From Variovorax paradoxus (lineage in GTDB: Bacteria; Pseudomonadota; Gammaproteobacteria; Burkholderiales; Burkholderiaceae_C), in contig NZ_CP045644.1 of the NCBI RefSeq assembly GCF_009498455.1, positions 4,219,001-4,283,000 of the forward strand: 64,000 nucleotides of DNA, in the 5' to 3' direction. Made by a program: the position numbers and the translations under genes. The notes under the pieces are model-generated. The model was given only the letters and a program-made list of their open reading frames with translations. It was not told the DNA's origin and ran no database searches. The number at the start of each line of letters is the position of its first letter. Within the stretch, counting starts at the first letter, position 1. This document shows positions 34,186 through 42,507 of this stretch, piece by piece.

Positions 34186-35414
34186 TGCCCACCGTTCTGC
34201 TCACAGGCGCCGCTGCGGGCATCGGCCGCGCCACGGCGTTGGCCCTGGCGCGCGAAGGATGGCGCTGCGTGCTGGTCGACGCCGATGCGGACGCGTTGCA
34301 GCGCCTCGAAGCCGCCTGGCCGGCCGATGCCGAACCACCGATGCGCCTCGTGGCCGACCTGACGGATGGAGCCCGCATCGAGCGCCTGGGGCACGAGATT
34401 CCGCTGCTCGATGCATTGATCAACAACGCGGGCCTGTCGGCCGGTGGGGCCGAGGCCACGTCGGGCCACGACGACGGCTCGGCGGCTCGCCTTCTTGCGC
34501 TCAACCTGGCCGCGCCGGCGCGCATGGTGCAGGCCTGTGCGCCGCAGCTGCGACCCGGCGCGCGCATCGTCAACGTCGCTTCCGGCGCGGGCCTGCGCGC
34601 CATTCCGTGGCGCGGTCTCTACAGCCCCAGCAAGGCCGGACTGATCGCGCAGGGCCGCGCGTTGGCGCAAGCCCGGCCCGACTGGACGGTGACCACGCTG
34701 GCGCCGGGCTTCGTGCGAACCGAACTCGTGCAGCGCCTGATCGATGGCGGTCGACTGAACCCGGCGCAGGCGGTGTCGAAGATTCCCCTGGGCCGGATGG
34801 CCGAGCCCGAGGACATGGCGCACGCGTTGTGCTTCCTGGCCAGCCCCGGCGCGCGCGTGCTCACCGGACAGCTGCTGGTGCTCGACGGCGGCTCGTCCGT
34901 GTGCGGAGGAAGCCTGCCGCTGCCGGCCTGCGCGCATCCGCCCCTTCCGTTCGATGCACCCTTGCGTCCGCATGCCGAGTCCGTGCGCGAGCCGGCCTGG
35001 CATGCCGCGCTGGGCGTGTGGGTGCGTGCGCATGCAGGCCACCCCGACCGCGCGGGCTATTCGGCGGTCATCGATGCGCGCGCGCTGGATGCGCTGCCCG
35101 GCACGCGGCTCGATGCCGCGCTCGGTGCGGCGCGCTGCTTCCGTGCGGGCCACGCCGCGCGGGCCAGCCTCACGCTGCTGCTGCCCGCGCCCGAAGCGGG
35201 GCTCGATTGGCCGCTGGCCGGCGACGCCGATGCGGCGCGGATGCTGGTGGCCACGCTGGCCGCCGAATGGGGCGCGCACGGGCTGCGCATCAACGCGCTG
35301 GAGCTGTCGCACGGCTTGGCGCCGCAGGCCTGCCTGCCGCTGCTCGACTACGTGGCCGGCCCGCGCGCGCAGTTTCTGACTGGGCAGGTGCTGAGGCTCG
35401 GCGCCGGGCATTGA
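34185..35414 (+). CDS. Tandem SDR: complete N-terminal SDR with a degenerate C-terminal SDR-like half
   Basis: A 409-residue protein, about 160 residues longer than a classical SDR. Residues 1-238 are a complete SDR: TGAAAGIG (7-14), INNAG (79-83), catalytic Tyr146/Lys150 (YSPSK), and the C-terminal LVLDGG. Residues 255-409 repeat the later part of an SDR (LAAEWGAHGLRINALE at 358-373, FLTGQVLRLGAG at 397-408) but have no glycine-rich cofactor loop and no Tyr-x-x-x-Lys, so this half cannot be catalytic on its own. It may be a built-in dimer partner or binding platform. Last gene of the operon; it starts within the stop of the NTF2-like gene (TGATG). Confidence 0.85.
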   Translation: MPTVLLTGAAAGIGRATALALAREGWRCVLVDADADALQRLEAAWPADAEPPMRLVADLTDGARIERLGHEIPLLDALINNAGLSAGGAEATSGHDDGSAARLLALNLAAPARMVQACAPQLRPGARIVNVASGAGLRAIPWRGLYSPSKAGLIAQGRALAQARPDWTVTTLAPGFVRTELVQRLIDGGRLNPAQAVSKIPLGRMAEPEDMAHALCFLASPGARVLTGQLLVLDGGSSVCGGSLPLPACAHPPLPFDAPLRPHAESVREPAWHAALGVWVRAHAGHPDRAGYSAVIDARALDALPGTRLDAALGAARCFRAGHAARASLTLLLPAPEAGLDWPLAGDADAARMLVATLAAEWGAHGLRINALELSHGLAPQACLPLLDYVAGPRAQFLTGQVLRLGAGH

Positions 35415-35457
35415 GTGGCTGCGGCGGCGCGTCGCCGTTCGCTGCCTGACTCGAAAG

Positions 35458-36399
35458 CTACTGCGGCTCGTCGTCCATGCGCGGCTGTGACTCTCTCGTG
35501 AGTGTCTTGGCCAGCAACCGCAAGGTGCTCGCAGAGGCTGCCGTGGCCTCGGACAGAACGGCCCCGCGCCGGTAGGCCAGTCCCAGGTCCATCGAGGGCA
35601 CCGCGCTCGACACCACCGTCCGGCGAATGCGCCCGCCATCGTGCGACCACGGGCGAAACACCAGGTCCGACAAGATGGTCACGCCCACGTTCTGTGCAAC
35701 GAGGCTGCGCACGGCCTCGATCGATTTGGTGCGGAACACGACCTTGGGCTTGAGCTTCATCGCGCTCCAGTAGCGGCTCACGGTGTCCACGTGCTCGTCC
35801 ATGTCCAGCAGCACGAAGGGCATCTGCGCGATCTCGCGCAGCGACACCGACTTCTGCGTTACCAGCGGATGGTCGAACGACGTCCACAGGCGGCGCTCCG
35901 ACTTCAGCAGGTTCTCGCGACGGATGTCCGGCGCGCGCGAGAGGTTCGACACCAGGACCACGGCCAGGTCGAATTCGCCGCTGCGCAGGCCGTTCTCGAT
36001 CTCGAGCCGGTTGCGCTCCACGGGCTCGAACTCGACCAGCGGCAGTTGCCTGCGCATCGCACCGATGATCTTCGGCAGCATGTATTCGGACACGGTGTCG
36101 GTGATGGCGAGCTGCACCCGCCCCTCGACCGCAGACACCGAGTTGCGCGTTTCCTCCACCGCCGCCTCGAGCGTGTGCAGCATGTGCTCCGCGTGTCGAA
36201 GAAAGCCTTCGCCCTGCACCGTGAGCCGCAGCCCGTCGGAGTGCCGCGTAAAGAGCTGCACCTTCAACGTCGACTCCAGGTTCTTCAGCGACGTGGTCAG
36301 CGACGGCTGGCTCACATAGCAGCGCTGGGCCGCGCGGGACACCTGCCCCGTGTGCGCTGCAGCCACGAAGTGCTGCAGCTGCTTGATCGTTATCGACAT
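35458..36399 (-). CDS. LysR family transcriptional regulator
   Basis: A 313-residue LysR regulator with the winged helix TIKQLQHFVAAAHTGQVSRAA and YVSQPSLTTSLKNLES, then an effector domain (VQLAITDTVSEYMLPKIIG and the late NVGVTILSDLVFRPW). It is divergent from the AtoE transporter gene across a 139-bp spacer with a perfect LysR-type dyad next to its own start. It most likely controls the transporter, the fused molybdenum oxidoreductase and the cyclodeaminase-like gene downstream. Confidence 0.93.
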   Translation of the reverse strand: MSITIKQLQHFVAAAHTGQVSRAAQRCYVSQPSLTTSLKNLESTLKVQLFTRHSDGLRLTVQGEGFLRHAEHMLHTLEAAVEETRNSVSAVEGRVQLAITDTVSEYMLPKIIGAMRRQLPLVEFEPVERNRLEIENGLRSGEFDLAVVLVSNLSRAPDIRRENLLKSERRLWTSFDHPLVTQKSVSLREIAQMPFVLLDMDEHVDTVSRYWSAMKLKPKVVFRTKSIEAVRSLVAQNVGVTILSDLVFRPWSHDGGRIRRTVVSSAVPSMDLGLAYRRGAVLSEATAASASTLRLLAKTLTRESQPRMDDEPQ

Positions 36400-36416
36400 A
36401 GATGCATCCTATATCG

Positions 36417-36433
36417 CTCTATTGAAAATAGAG
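36417..36433. promoter_or_regulatory. LysR box candidate, T-N11-A inside a perfect dyad
   Basis: CTCTAT (36417-36422), five bases, then ATAGAG (36428-36433): a perfect dyad that contains the LysR core T-N11-A (T at 36420, A at 36432). It is 17 bp upstream of the LysR start and about 105 bp before the AtoE start, in the AT-rich spacer of the divergent pair. Confidence 0.6.
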
Positions 36434-36538
36434 ATTATGAATTGTCGATGGCAATTCCTAACATCCGGGCAGCACGCCATGTCAGGCGTGTGACGAGGAC
36501 GCCCACAGTTCCAGCAGCCGCAGTAGCAGGAGAAACCC

Positions 36539-38017
36539 ATGCCATCGACATCACACACTTCCGCCGGCCCCGGCGCCCATCCTCCTGTACCCCACGAGGC
36601 CTCGGCTGATGCCGGGCTGTTGAGCCGGCTGGGCCTGCGCTTCACCGCCTGGGCCGAGCGCTGGTTTCCCGACGCCTTCGTGTTCGCGGCCATCGCGGTG
36701 GTGGTGGTCGCGGGCGCCGCGCTGCTGAACGGATCGAGCCCGCAGGCGGTGGCCAAGTCCTTCGGCGACGGCTTCTGGAGCCTGATTGTTTTCACGATGC
36801 AGATGGCGCTGGTGGCCATCGGCGGCTACGTGGTGGCGACCTCGCCGCCGGCCGCGCGACTCATCCGAAAGCTGGCCGCACTGCCCGTGTCGGGGCGCCA
36901 GGCCATCGCGTACGTGGCGGCGATCAGCATGATTTTGTCGCTCTTCAACTGGGGCATTTCGCTGATCTTCAGTGCGCTCTATGTGCGCGCACTGGCCGGC
37001 CGCCTCGACCTGCGCATGGACTATCGCGCCGGCGGTGCGGCGGCCTACCTGGGCATGGGCGCGACCTGGGCGTTGGGGCTCAGTTCGTCGGCGGCGCAGC
37101 TGCAGGCCAACGCCAGCAGCCTGCCCAAGAGCATCCTGGACATCACCGGCGTGATCCCGTTCAGCCAGACCATCTTCCTGTGGCAGTCGGTCGCCATGGC
37201 GCTGGTGTTGATGGTCGTGTCGGTGGCCATCGCGCTGTGGTCGGCGCCCGACGCGAAGCACGCGGTCACGGCGCAGGACCTGGGCGTGGATCTCACGGAA
37301 GCCAAGCCCGCTGCCGCCGAGTCCGCCGGGCGCCGCCCCGGCGAGTGGTTCGAGCGCAGCCCGCTGCTCACACTGCTCCTGTGCGCGCTGGGCTTCGGCT
37401 GGCTGGCGCAGGAGTTCATGGCCAAGAGCCCGCTGATCGCGATCTCGGGCCTCAACACTTACAACCTGCTGTTCCTCATGATCGGGCTGCTGCTGCACTG
37501 GCGCCCGCGCAGCTTTCTCGACGCGGTGTCGCGTGCGGTGCCGTCGACGGCGGGCGTGATCATCCAGTTCCCGCTGTACGGTGCCATCGCGGCCATGTTG
37601 ACCGCGGCAAAAGGCGACGGAGGCATCACGCTGTCGGACCGCATCGCGCACCTGTTCGTGAGCATTTCCAGCGTCGACAGCTTCGCCGTGGTGATGGGCG
37701 CGTATTCCGCCGTGCTGGGCTTCTTCATTCCCTCGGGTGGGGGCAAGTGGATCATCGAGGCGCCCTACGTCATGCAGGCGGCCAACGACCTGAAGGTGCA
37801 CCTGGGCTGGGCCGTGCAGGTCTACAACGCGGCCGAGGCGCTGCCCAACCTGATCAACCCGTTCTGGATGCTGCCGCTGCTGGGCGTGCTGTCGCTGAAG
37901 GCACGCGACATCGTGGGCTTCACCTTCCTGCAGTTGCTGGTGCATGCGCCGCTGGTGCTCTTCATGCTCTGGGCCTTCGGGCGCACGCTGAGCTATGTCG
38001 CGCCGGTGATGCCTTGA
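36539..38017 (+). CDS. AtoE-type short-chain fatty acid transporter
   Basis: A 492-residue inner-membrane permease of the AtoE family with about 10-12 hydrophobic segments, including the repeated SxFNWGxSLIFSAL and SAAQLQANASSLP motifs and a second-half counterpart (GAYSAVLGFFIPSGGGKWIIEAP). The family in E. coli takes up short-chain fatty acids such as acetoacetate and butyrate. It is the first gene of a + strand unit with the fused molybdenum oxidoreductase (16-bp gap), so it may import the acid that enzyme modifies. Confidence 0.9.
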   Translation: MPSTSHTSAGPGAHPPVPHEASADAGLLSRLGLRFTAWAERWFPDAFVFAAIAVVVVAGAALLNGSSPQAVAKSFGDGFWSLIVFTMQMALVAIGGYVVATSPPAARLIRKLAALPVSGRQAIAYVAAISMILSLFNWGISLIFSALYVRALAGRLDLRMDYRAGGAAAYLGMGATWALGLSSSAAQLQANASSLPKSILDITGVIPFSQTIFLWQSVAMALVLMVVSVAIALWSAPDAKHAVTAQDLGVDLTEAKPAAAESAGRRPGEWFERSPLLTLLLCALGFGWLAQEFMAKSPLIAISGLNTYNLLFLMIGLLLHWRPRSFLDAVSRAVPSTAGVIIQFPLYGAIAAMLTAAKGDGGITLSDRIAHLFVSISSVDSFAVVMGAYSAVLGFFIPSGGGKWIIEAPYVMQAANDLKVHLGWAVQVYNAAEALPNLINPFWMLPLLGVLSLKARDIVGFTFLQLLVHAPLVLFMLWAFGRTLSYVAPVMP

Positions 38018-38033
38018 GCCGCCCAGATTCCGG

Positions 38034-41000
38034 ATGCAAGTGATGACGACGACGGCGCCCACGCAAACCAGACAGGGCTACTGCACGCTCTGCCGTTCGC
38101 GCTGCGGCACGCTCAACGAGGTGCAGGGCGACATGCTGGTGTCGGTGCGGCCCGACGCCTCGCACCCCACCGGCCAGGCGATGTGCATGAAGGGGAAGGC
38201 CGCGCCCGAGCTTGTGCACAGCCCGCACCGGCTGCGCTACCCGATGCGCCGCACCCGGCCCAAGACCGACGCGGACCCGGGCTGGGTGCGCATTGGCTGG
38301 GACGAAGCACTGGCCGAGACCGCGCAGCGCCTGGGCGCCATCAAGGCCGAGAGCGGTGCCGAGTCGGTGGTGTTCGCCGTGACCACGCCCAGCGGCACGC
38401 CACTGACGGACAGCATCGACTGGATCGAGCGCTTCGTGCGCCTCTTCGGCAGCCCCAACATCTGCTACGCGACCGAGGTCTGCAACTGGCACAAGGACTT
38501 CGCGCACGCGTTCACCTTCGGCTGCGGCATGCCCGCGGCCGACTACGCGCAGGCCGACCTGATCGTGCTCTGGGGTCACAACCCCGCGAACACCTGGCTG
38601 GCACAGGCCAACGCCATCGGCCGGGGCCGCGCGAACGGCGCGAAGATGGTGGTGATCGATCCGCGCCCCACCGCGCTCGCGCGGCAGGCCGACACCTGGC
38701 TGCCCGTGCGGCCCGGCACTGATGCGGCACTGGCGCTGGGGCTGGTCCATCTGCTGATCGCGGACGCGCGCTTCGACGAAGGTTTCGTGCGCGCGTGGAC
38801 CAATGCCCCGTTGCTGGTGCGCGGCGACAACGGACACTTCCTGCGCGAGCAGGACCTGTGGCCCGAAGCCCAGGGCAACCGCTTCATGGCGTGGAACGAC
38901 GCGCGCGGCTGCGCGATGCCCTATGACACCGAGCAGGCGGCGCACGACCAGGATGCCGCCCACTTCCGCCTGCGCGGTGCGGTCGAGATCGACGTGGGCG
39001 CACATCGCCTGTCGTGCGCGCCAGCCTTCGAACTGCTGGCCCAGGGCTGCGCCGCCTACACGCCGCCGGATGTCGAACGCATCACCGGCGTTGCTGAAGC
39101 GTCTTTGCGCGCGGTCGCTGATCTTTTCGGCACGTGCCGCCGCGTGGCCTATCACGCCTGGACCGGCATCGGCCAGCACACCAACGCGACGCAAGCCGAG
39201 CGCGCGGTCGCCACGCTGTATGCGCTGTGCGGCAGTTTCGACCGCATCGGTGCAAACCGCGTTCGCGTCGGTCCGCGCGTCAATGCCGTCAACGCGCTCT
39301 CACTGCTGCCCGACGCGCAGCGCGCCAAGGCCCTCGGCCTGGCGCAGCGCCCGATCGGCCCTCCCGCACACGGGTGGGTGACGGCGCGCGACACCTACCG
39401 CGCGATGCTCGAAGGCGAGCCCTACAAGGTGCGCGCGATGATGGCCTTCGGCACCAACCTGCCCGTGTCGCAGGCCGACACCGCGCTCGCGCACCGGGCG
39501 CTGTCGCAGCTCGAATTCCACGTGCACTGCGATCTGTTCGAAACACCTGCCGCCCGGTATGCCGACATCCTGCTGCCGGTCAATACGCCCTGGGAGCGCG
39601 AAGGCCTGCGCGTCGGCTTCGAGATCGACGACCGCGCCGCCGGTTGGGTGCAGTTGCGCCAGCGCATGGTGACGCCGCGCGGCGAATCGCGATCCGACAA
39701 CGACGTGCTGTTCGATCTGGCCGTTCGACTGGGCATGGGCGACGGCTTCTTCGGCGGCAGTCTCGACGCGGGCTGGAACCACATGCTCGAGCCGCTCGGC
39801 CTCACGGTCGACCAGTTGCGCGCCCGGCCCGAAGGCATGGCCTGCGCCATCGACGCGAGCGAGCAGAAGTACGCCCGCGCCACGCCCACCGGCGTGCGCG
39901 GCTTCGACACCCCGACGCGCCGCGTCGAGCTCTATTCCGAAACCCTGCTGCGCCACGGCCAGCCGCCGGTCGCCACCTTCGTCGAACCGGCCGACACGCC
40001 GCGCGATGCGAAGGCCACGCGGCAGGGCCGCTTTCCGTATGTGCTGAGTTCGGCCAAGAACGGCTTCTATTGCCACAGCCAGCACCGCAGTCTGCCCTCG
40101 CTGCGCAAGCGCGCGCCCGATCCGGTGGCCGAGTTGAGCCCGGCGCTGGCGGCCGCCAAGGGCATCGTGGACGGCGACTGGATGCGCATCCGCACGCGCG
40201 TGGGCGAGGCCCGCTTCGTCGCACGCGTCACGCCCCAGCTGGCGGACGACGTCATCGTGGCCGAGTTCGGCTGGTGGCAGGGCTGCCCCGAGCTCGACCG
40301 CGATGGCCTGCCGATCGAAGGCGCGTTGGGCAGCAACTTCAACGCGCTGATCTCCGCTGACAGCTGCGACCCGGTGAGCGGCTCGGTGCCGCATCGCTCG
40401 TTTCTCTGCGACATCGAACGCGACCCGGCCACAGAGATGCGGCAGCGCAAGTGGTCCGGCTACCGGCCCTTTCGCATCAGCGCACTGCGGCCCGAGGCCG
40501 ACGGCGTGCTGGGCATCCACTTCGAGCCGGTCGACGGCGGCGAACTGCCCGACTACCGCCCCGGTCAGCACCTCGAGATGCAATTGCATCTGGACGACGG
40601 CACGCAGGTCACGCGCGCCTACTCGCTCACGGGCGCGGCCGAGGTGCCGGGCCGGCGCAGCTACAGCGTGGCCGTGCGCCACCAGCGCGGCCGCTCGGCC
40701 GACGGCACGCCGCACGAGGGGCGCGTGTCGAGCCATCTGCACCGCGCGTTGAAGGTCGGTGACACCCTTGCGCTGCGGGCGCCATCCGGCAGTTTCGTGC
40801 TGCCGCGCCACTCGCCGCAACCGCTGGTCTTCTTCGCGGGAGGCATCGGCATCACGCCCTTCATCAGCCTGCTCGAATCGCTGCCCGACGGCGCGCAGGG
40901 GCCGGCCATCTGGCTCTACTACGCCAACCAGAACGGCACGACCCACGCGTTTCGCGAGCGCATCGCGCAGCACCGCGCGCGGCTGCCGCAGTTGCAGGTC

Positions 41001-41501
41001 GTCGACCACTACAACGCACCACAGTTGCAGGAGCGGCAGGGCATCGATTACCAGTCGGACCGCTTCATCGACGCGCGCGTGGTGGACGACGCGTTGATCG
41101 CGCAGCGCGCCCGCTTCTACCTGTGCGGACCGCCGGCCATGATGGACGCGGTGACCGCCGGCCTCGTGGCGCGGGGCGTTCCGCGCTTCGACATCTTCAG
41201 CGAGGTATTCCGCTCGCCCACCACGCCGCCCACCGACGGCGGCCAGCAGTTCGCCGTCAGCTTTGCGCGCTCGGGCCGCGCTCCCGCGACGTGGACGCCC
41301 AAACAGGGCACGTTGCTGACCTTCGGCGAATCGCTCGGCGTGCAGATGGCCAGCGGCTGCCGCGTGGGCCAGTGCGAGAGCTGCGCCGTGCGCCTGCTGA
41401 GCGGCAAGGTGCGCCATCTGCACGGCAGCGAACCGGAAGACCCGGCCGTGTGCCTTGCCTGCCAGGCCGTCCCGCTCGAAGACGTGGTGCTCGAGGCTTG
41501 A
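38034..41501 (+). CDS. Fused molybdopterin (bis-MGD) oxidoreductase and flavin/2Fe-2S reductase
   Basis: A 1155-residue fusion. N-terminal part (~1-800): DMSO reductase-superfamily oxidoreductase, with a 4Fe-4S site C17-x2-C20-x3-C24-x26-C51 and a putative Mo ligand Cys150 (CNWHKD), then GHNPAN and the molydopterin-binding C-terminal domain. Residues ~820-1060: FAD/NAD reductase like phthalate dioxygenase reductase (RAYSLTG, FFAGGIGITPF). Residues 1103-1155: plant-type 2Fe-2S domain (C1109, C1114, C1117, C1140). Electrons could pass NAD(P)H to FAD to 2Fe-2S to 4Fe-4S to Mo in one chain. The Mo-substrate is unknown. The first ATG lacks a clear Shine-Dalgarno; ATG 38043 is an alternative. Confidence 0.9.
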   Translation: MQVMTTTAPTQTRQGYCTLCRSRCGTLNEVQGDMLVSVRPDASHPTGQAMCMKGKAAPELVHSPHRLRYPMRRTRPKTDADPGWVRIGWDEALAETAQRLGAIKAESGAESVVFAVTTPSGTPLTDSIDWIERFVRLFGSPNICYATEVCNWHKDFAHAFTFGCGMPAADYAQADLIVLWGHNPANTWLAQANAIGRGRANGAKMVVIDPRPTALARQADTWLPVRPGTDAALALGLVHLLIADARFDEGFVRAWTNAPLLVRGDNGHFLREQDLWPEAQGNRFMAWNDARGCAMPYDTEQAAHDQDAAHFRLRGAVEIDVGAHRLSCAPAFELLAQGCAAYTPPDVERITGVAEASLRAVADLFGTCRRVAYHAWTGIGQHTNATQAERAVATLYALCGSFDRIGANRVRVGPRVNAVNALSLLPDAQRAKALGLAQRPIGPPAHGWVTARDTYRAMLEGEPYKVRAMMAFGTNLPVSQADTALAHRALSQLEFHVHCDLFETPAARYADILLPVNTPWEREGLRVGFEIDDRAAGWVQLRQRMVTPRGESRSDNDVLFDLAVRLGMGDGFFGGSLDAGWNHMLEPLGLTVDQLRARPEGMACAIDASEQKYARATPTGVRGFDTPTRRVELYSETLLRHGQPPVATFVEPADTPRDAKATRQGRFPYVLSSAKNGFYCHSQHRSLPSLRKRAPDPVAELSPALAAAKGIVDGDWMRIRTRVGEARFVARVTPQLADDVIVAEFGWWQGCPELDRDGLPIEGALGSNFNALISADSCDPVSGSVPHRSFLCDIERDPATEMRQRKWSGYRPFRISALRPEADGVLGIHFEPVDGGELPDYRPGQHLEMQLHLDDGTQVTRAYSLTGAAEVPGRRSYSVAVRHQRGRSADGTPHEGRVSSHLHRALKVGDTLALRAPSGSFVLPRHSPQPLVFFAGGIGITPFISLLESLPDGAQGPAIWLYYANQNGTTHAFRERIAQHRARLPQLQVVDHYNAPQLQERQGIDYQSDRFIDARVVDDALIAQRARFYLCGPPAMMDAVTAGLVARGVPRFDIFSEVFRSPTTPPTDGGQQFAVSFARSGRAPATWTPKQGTLLTFGESLGVQMASGCRVGQCESCAVRLLSGKVRHLHGSEPEDPAVCLACQAVPLEDVVLEA

Positions 41502-41541
41502 CGGCCGGCACCTTCATTCACCTGATTCCATCTGCGACCTC

Positions 41542-42486
41542 ATGAAAATCATCGATACCGAAAGCACCCGCCGTGCGCTGCCCTTCGACCGCCTGATCCC
41601 GGCCCTTCGTGAGATGTTCATCGCCGGCTGCGAGGTGCCCTTGCGGCACACGCATTCGCTCCAGGCCGAAACGGACGCCTCGCCCCGCACCGTGCTGGTC
41701 ATGCCGGCGTGGCAGCCCGACCGCTACCTGGGCATCAAGACGGTGACCATCTTCCCGGACAACGCGCGGCGCGGCCTGCCCGGACTGTTCTCGACCTATG
41801 TGCTGTACGACGCCAGCACGGGCGAGCCGTTGGCGCAGATCGACGGCAACGAGATCACGTCGCGCCGCACCGCTGCCGCATCGGCCCTGGCCGCGTCGTA
41901 TCTCGCGCCTGCAGGGGCGAGGAGTCTGCTGGTCGTCGGCTGCGGGCGTGTCGGCAGTCTCATTCCCGAGGCCTACCGCGCCGTGCGTCCCATCGAACGC
42001 GTGGTGGTGTGGGACCGCGACGCATCTGCGGCGAAGGCACTCGCTGCGCGGCTGTGCGCGCAGAACATCGAGGCGGCCGTTGCGCCGGACCTCGCCCATG
42101 CGGTGAACGACGTCGACATCGTGAGCTGCGCCACGCTTGCCACGCAGCCGGTGGTGCAGGGCGCGTGGCTGCGGCCTCGCAGCCACCTCGACCTCATCGG
42201 CAGTTTCACGCCGCAGATGCGCGAAGCCGACGATGCCTGCTTTGCAGGCGCACGTCTGTTTGTCGATACGCAAGAAGCGTTGCAAAAGAGTGGCGAACTG
42301 CTCGGGCCCATGTCGCGCGGCGTGTTCGCTGCCGACGACGTGGCGGGGGAGTTGGCCGACCTGGCTGCGGGCCGGATCCAGGGTCGCGGCGATCGTGATG
42401 GACGAACCGTCTTCAAGGCCGTGGGCACCGCCCTGGAGGACCTGGCCGCGGCAGTGGTGGTCTACGAGGCTTTGGATTCGAACTGA
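41542..42486 (+). CDS. Ornithine cyclodeaminase/mu-crystallin family protein
   Basis: A 314-residue NAD(P)-dependent enzyme of the ornithine cyclodeaminase/mu-crystallin family. The N-terminal part has the substrate strand (VPLRHTHSLQAE, KTVTIFPDNARRGLPGL), and the Rossmann domain starts at RSLLVVGCGRVGSLIPEA with IERVVVWDRDA after strand two. Family members act as cyclodeaminases, delta1-pyrroline-2-carboxylate or ketimine reductases, or alanine dehydrogenases. The gene starts 40 bp after the fusion enzyme and is likely in the same transcript. Imine reduction of an amino acid derivative is possible, but the substrate is not known. Confidence 0.9.
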   Translation: MKIIDTESTRRALPFDRLIPALREMFIAGCEVPLRHTHSLQAETDASPRTVLVMPAWQPDRYLGIKTVTIFPDNARRGLPGLFSTYVLYDASTGEPLAQIDGNEITSRRTAAASALAASYLAPAGARSLLVVGCGRVGSLIPEAYRAVRPIERVVVWDRDASAAKALAARLCAQNIEAAVAPDLAHAVNDVDIVSCATLATQPVVQGAWLRPRSHLDLIGSFTPQMREADDACFAGARLFVDTQEALQKSGELLGPMSRGVFAADDVAGELADLAAGRIQGRGDRDGRTVFKAVGTALEDLAAAVVVYEALDSN

Positions 42487-42507
42487 GGCACTTGCCTTCG
42501 CCGGCCG

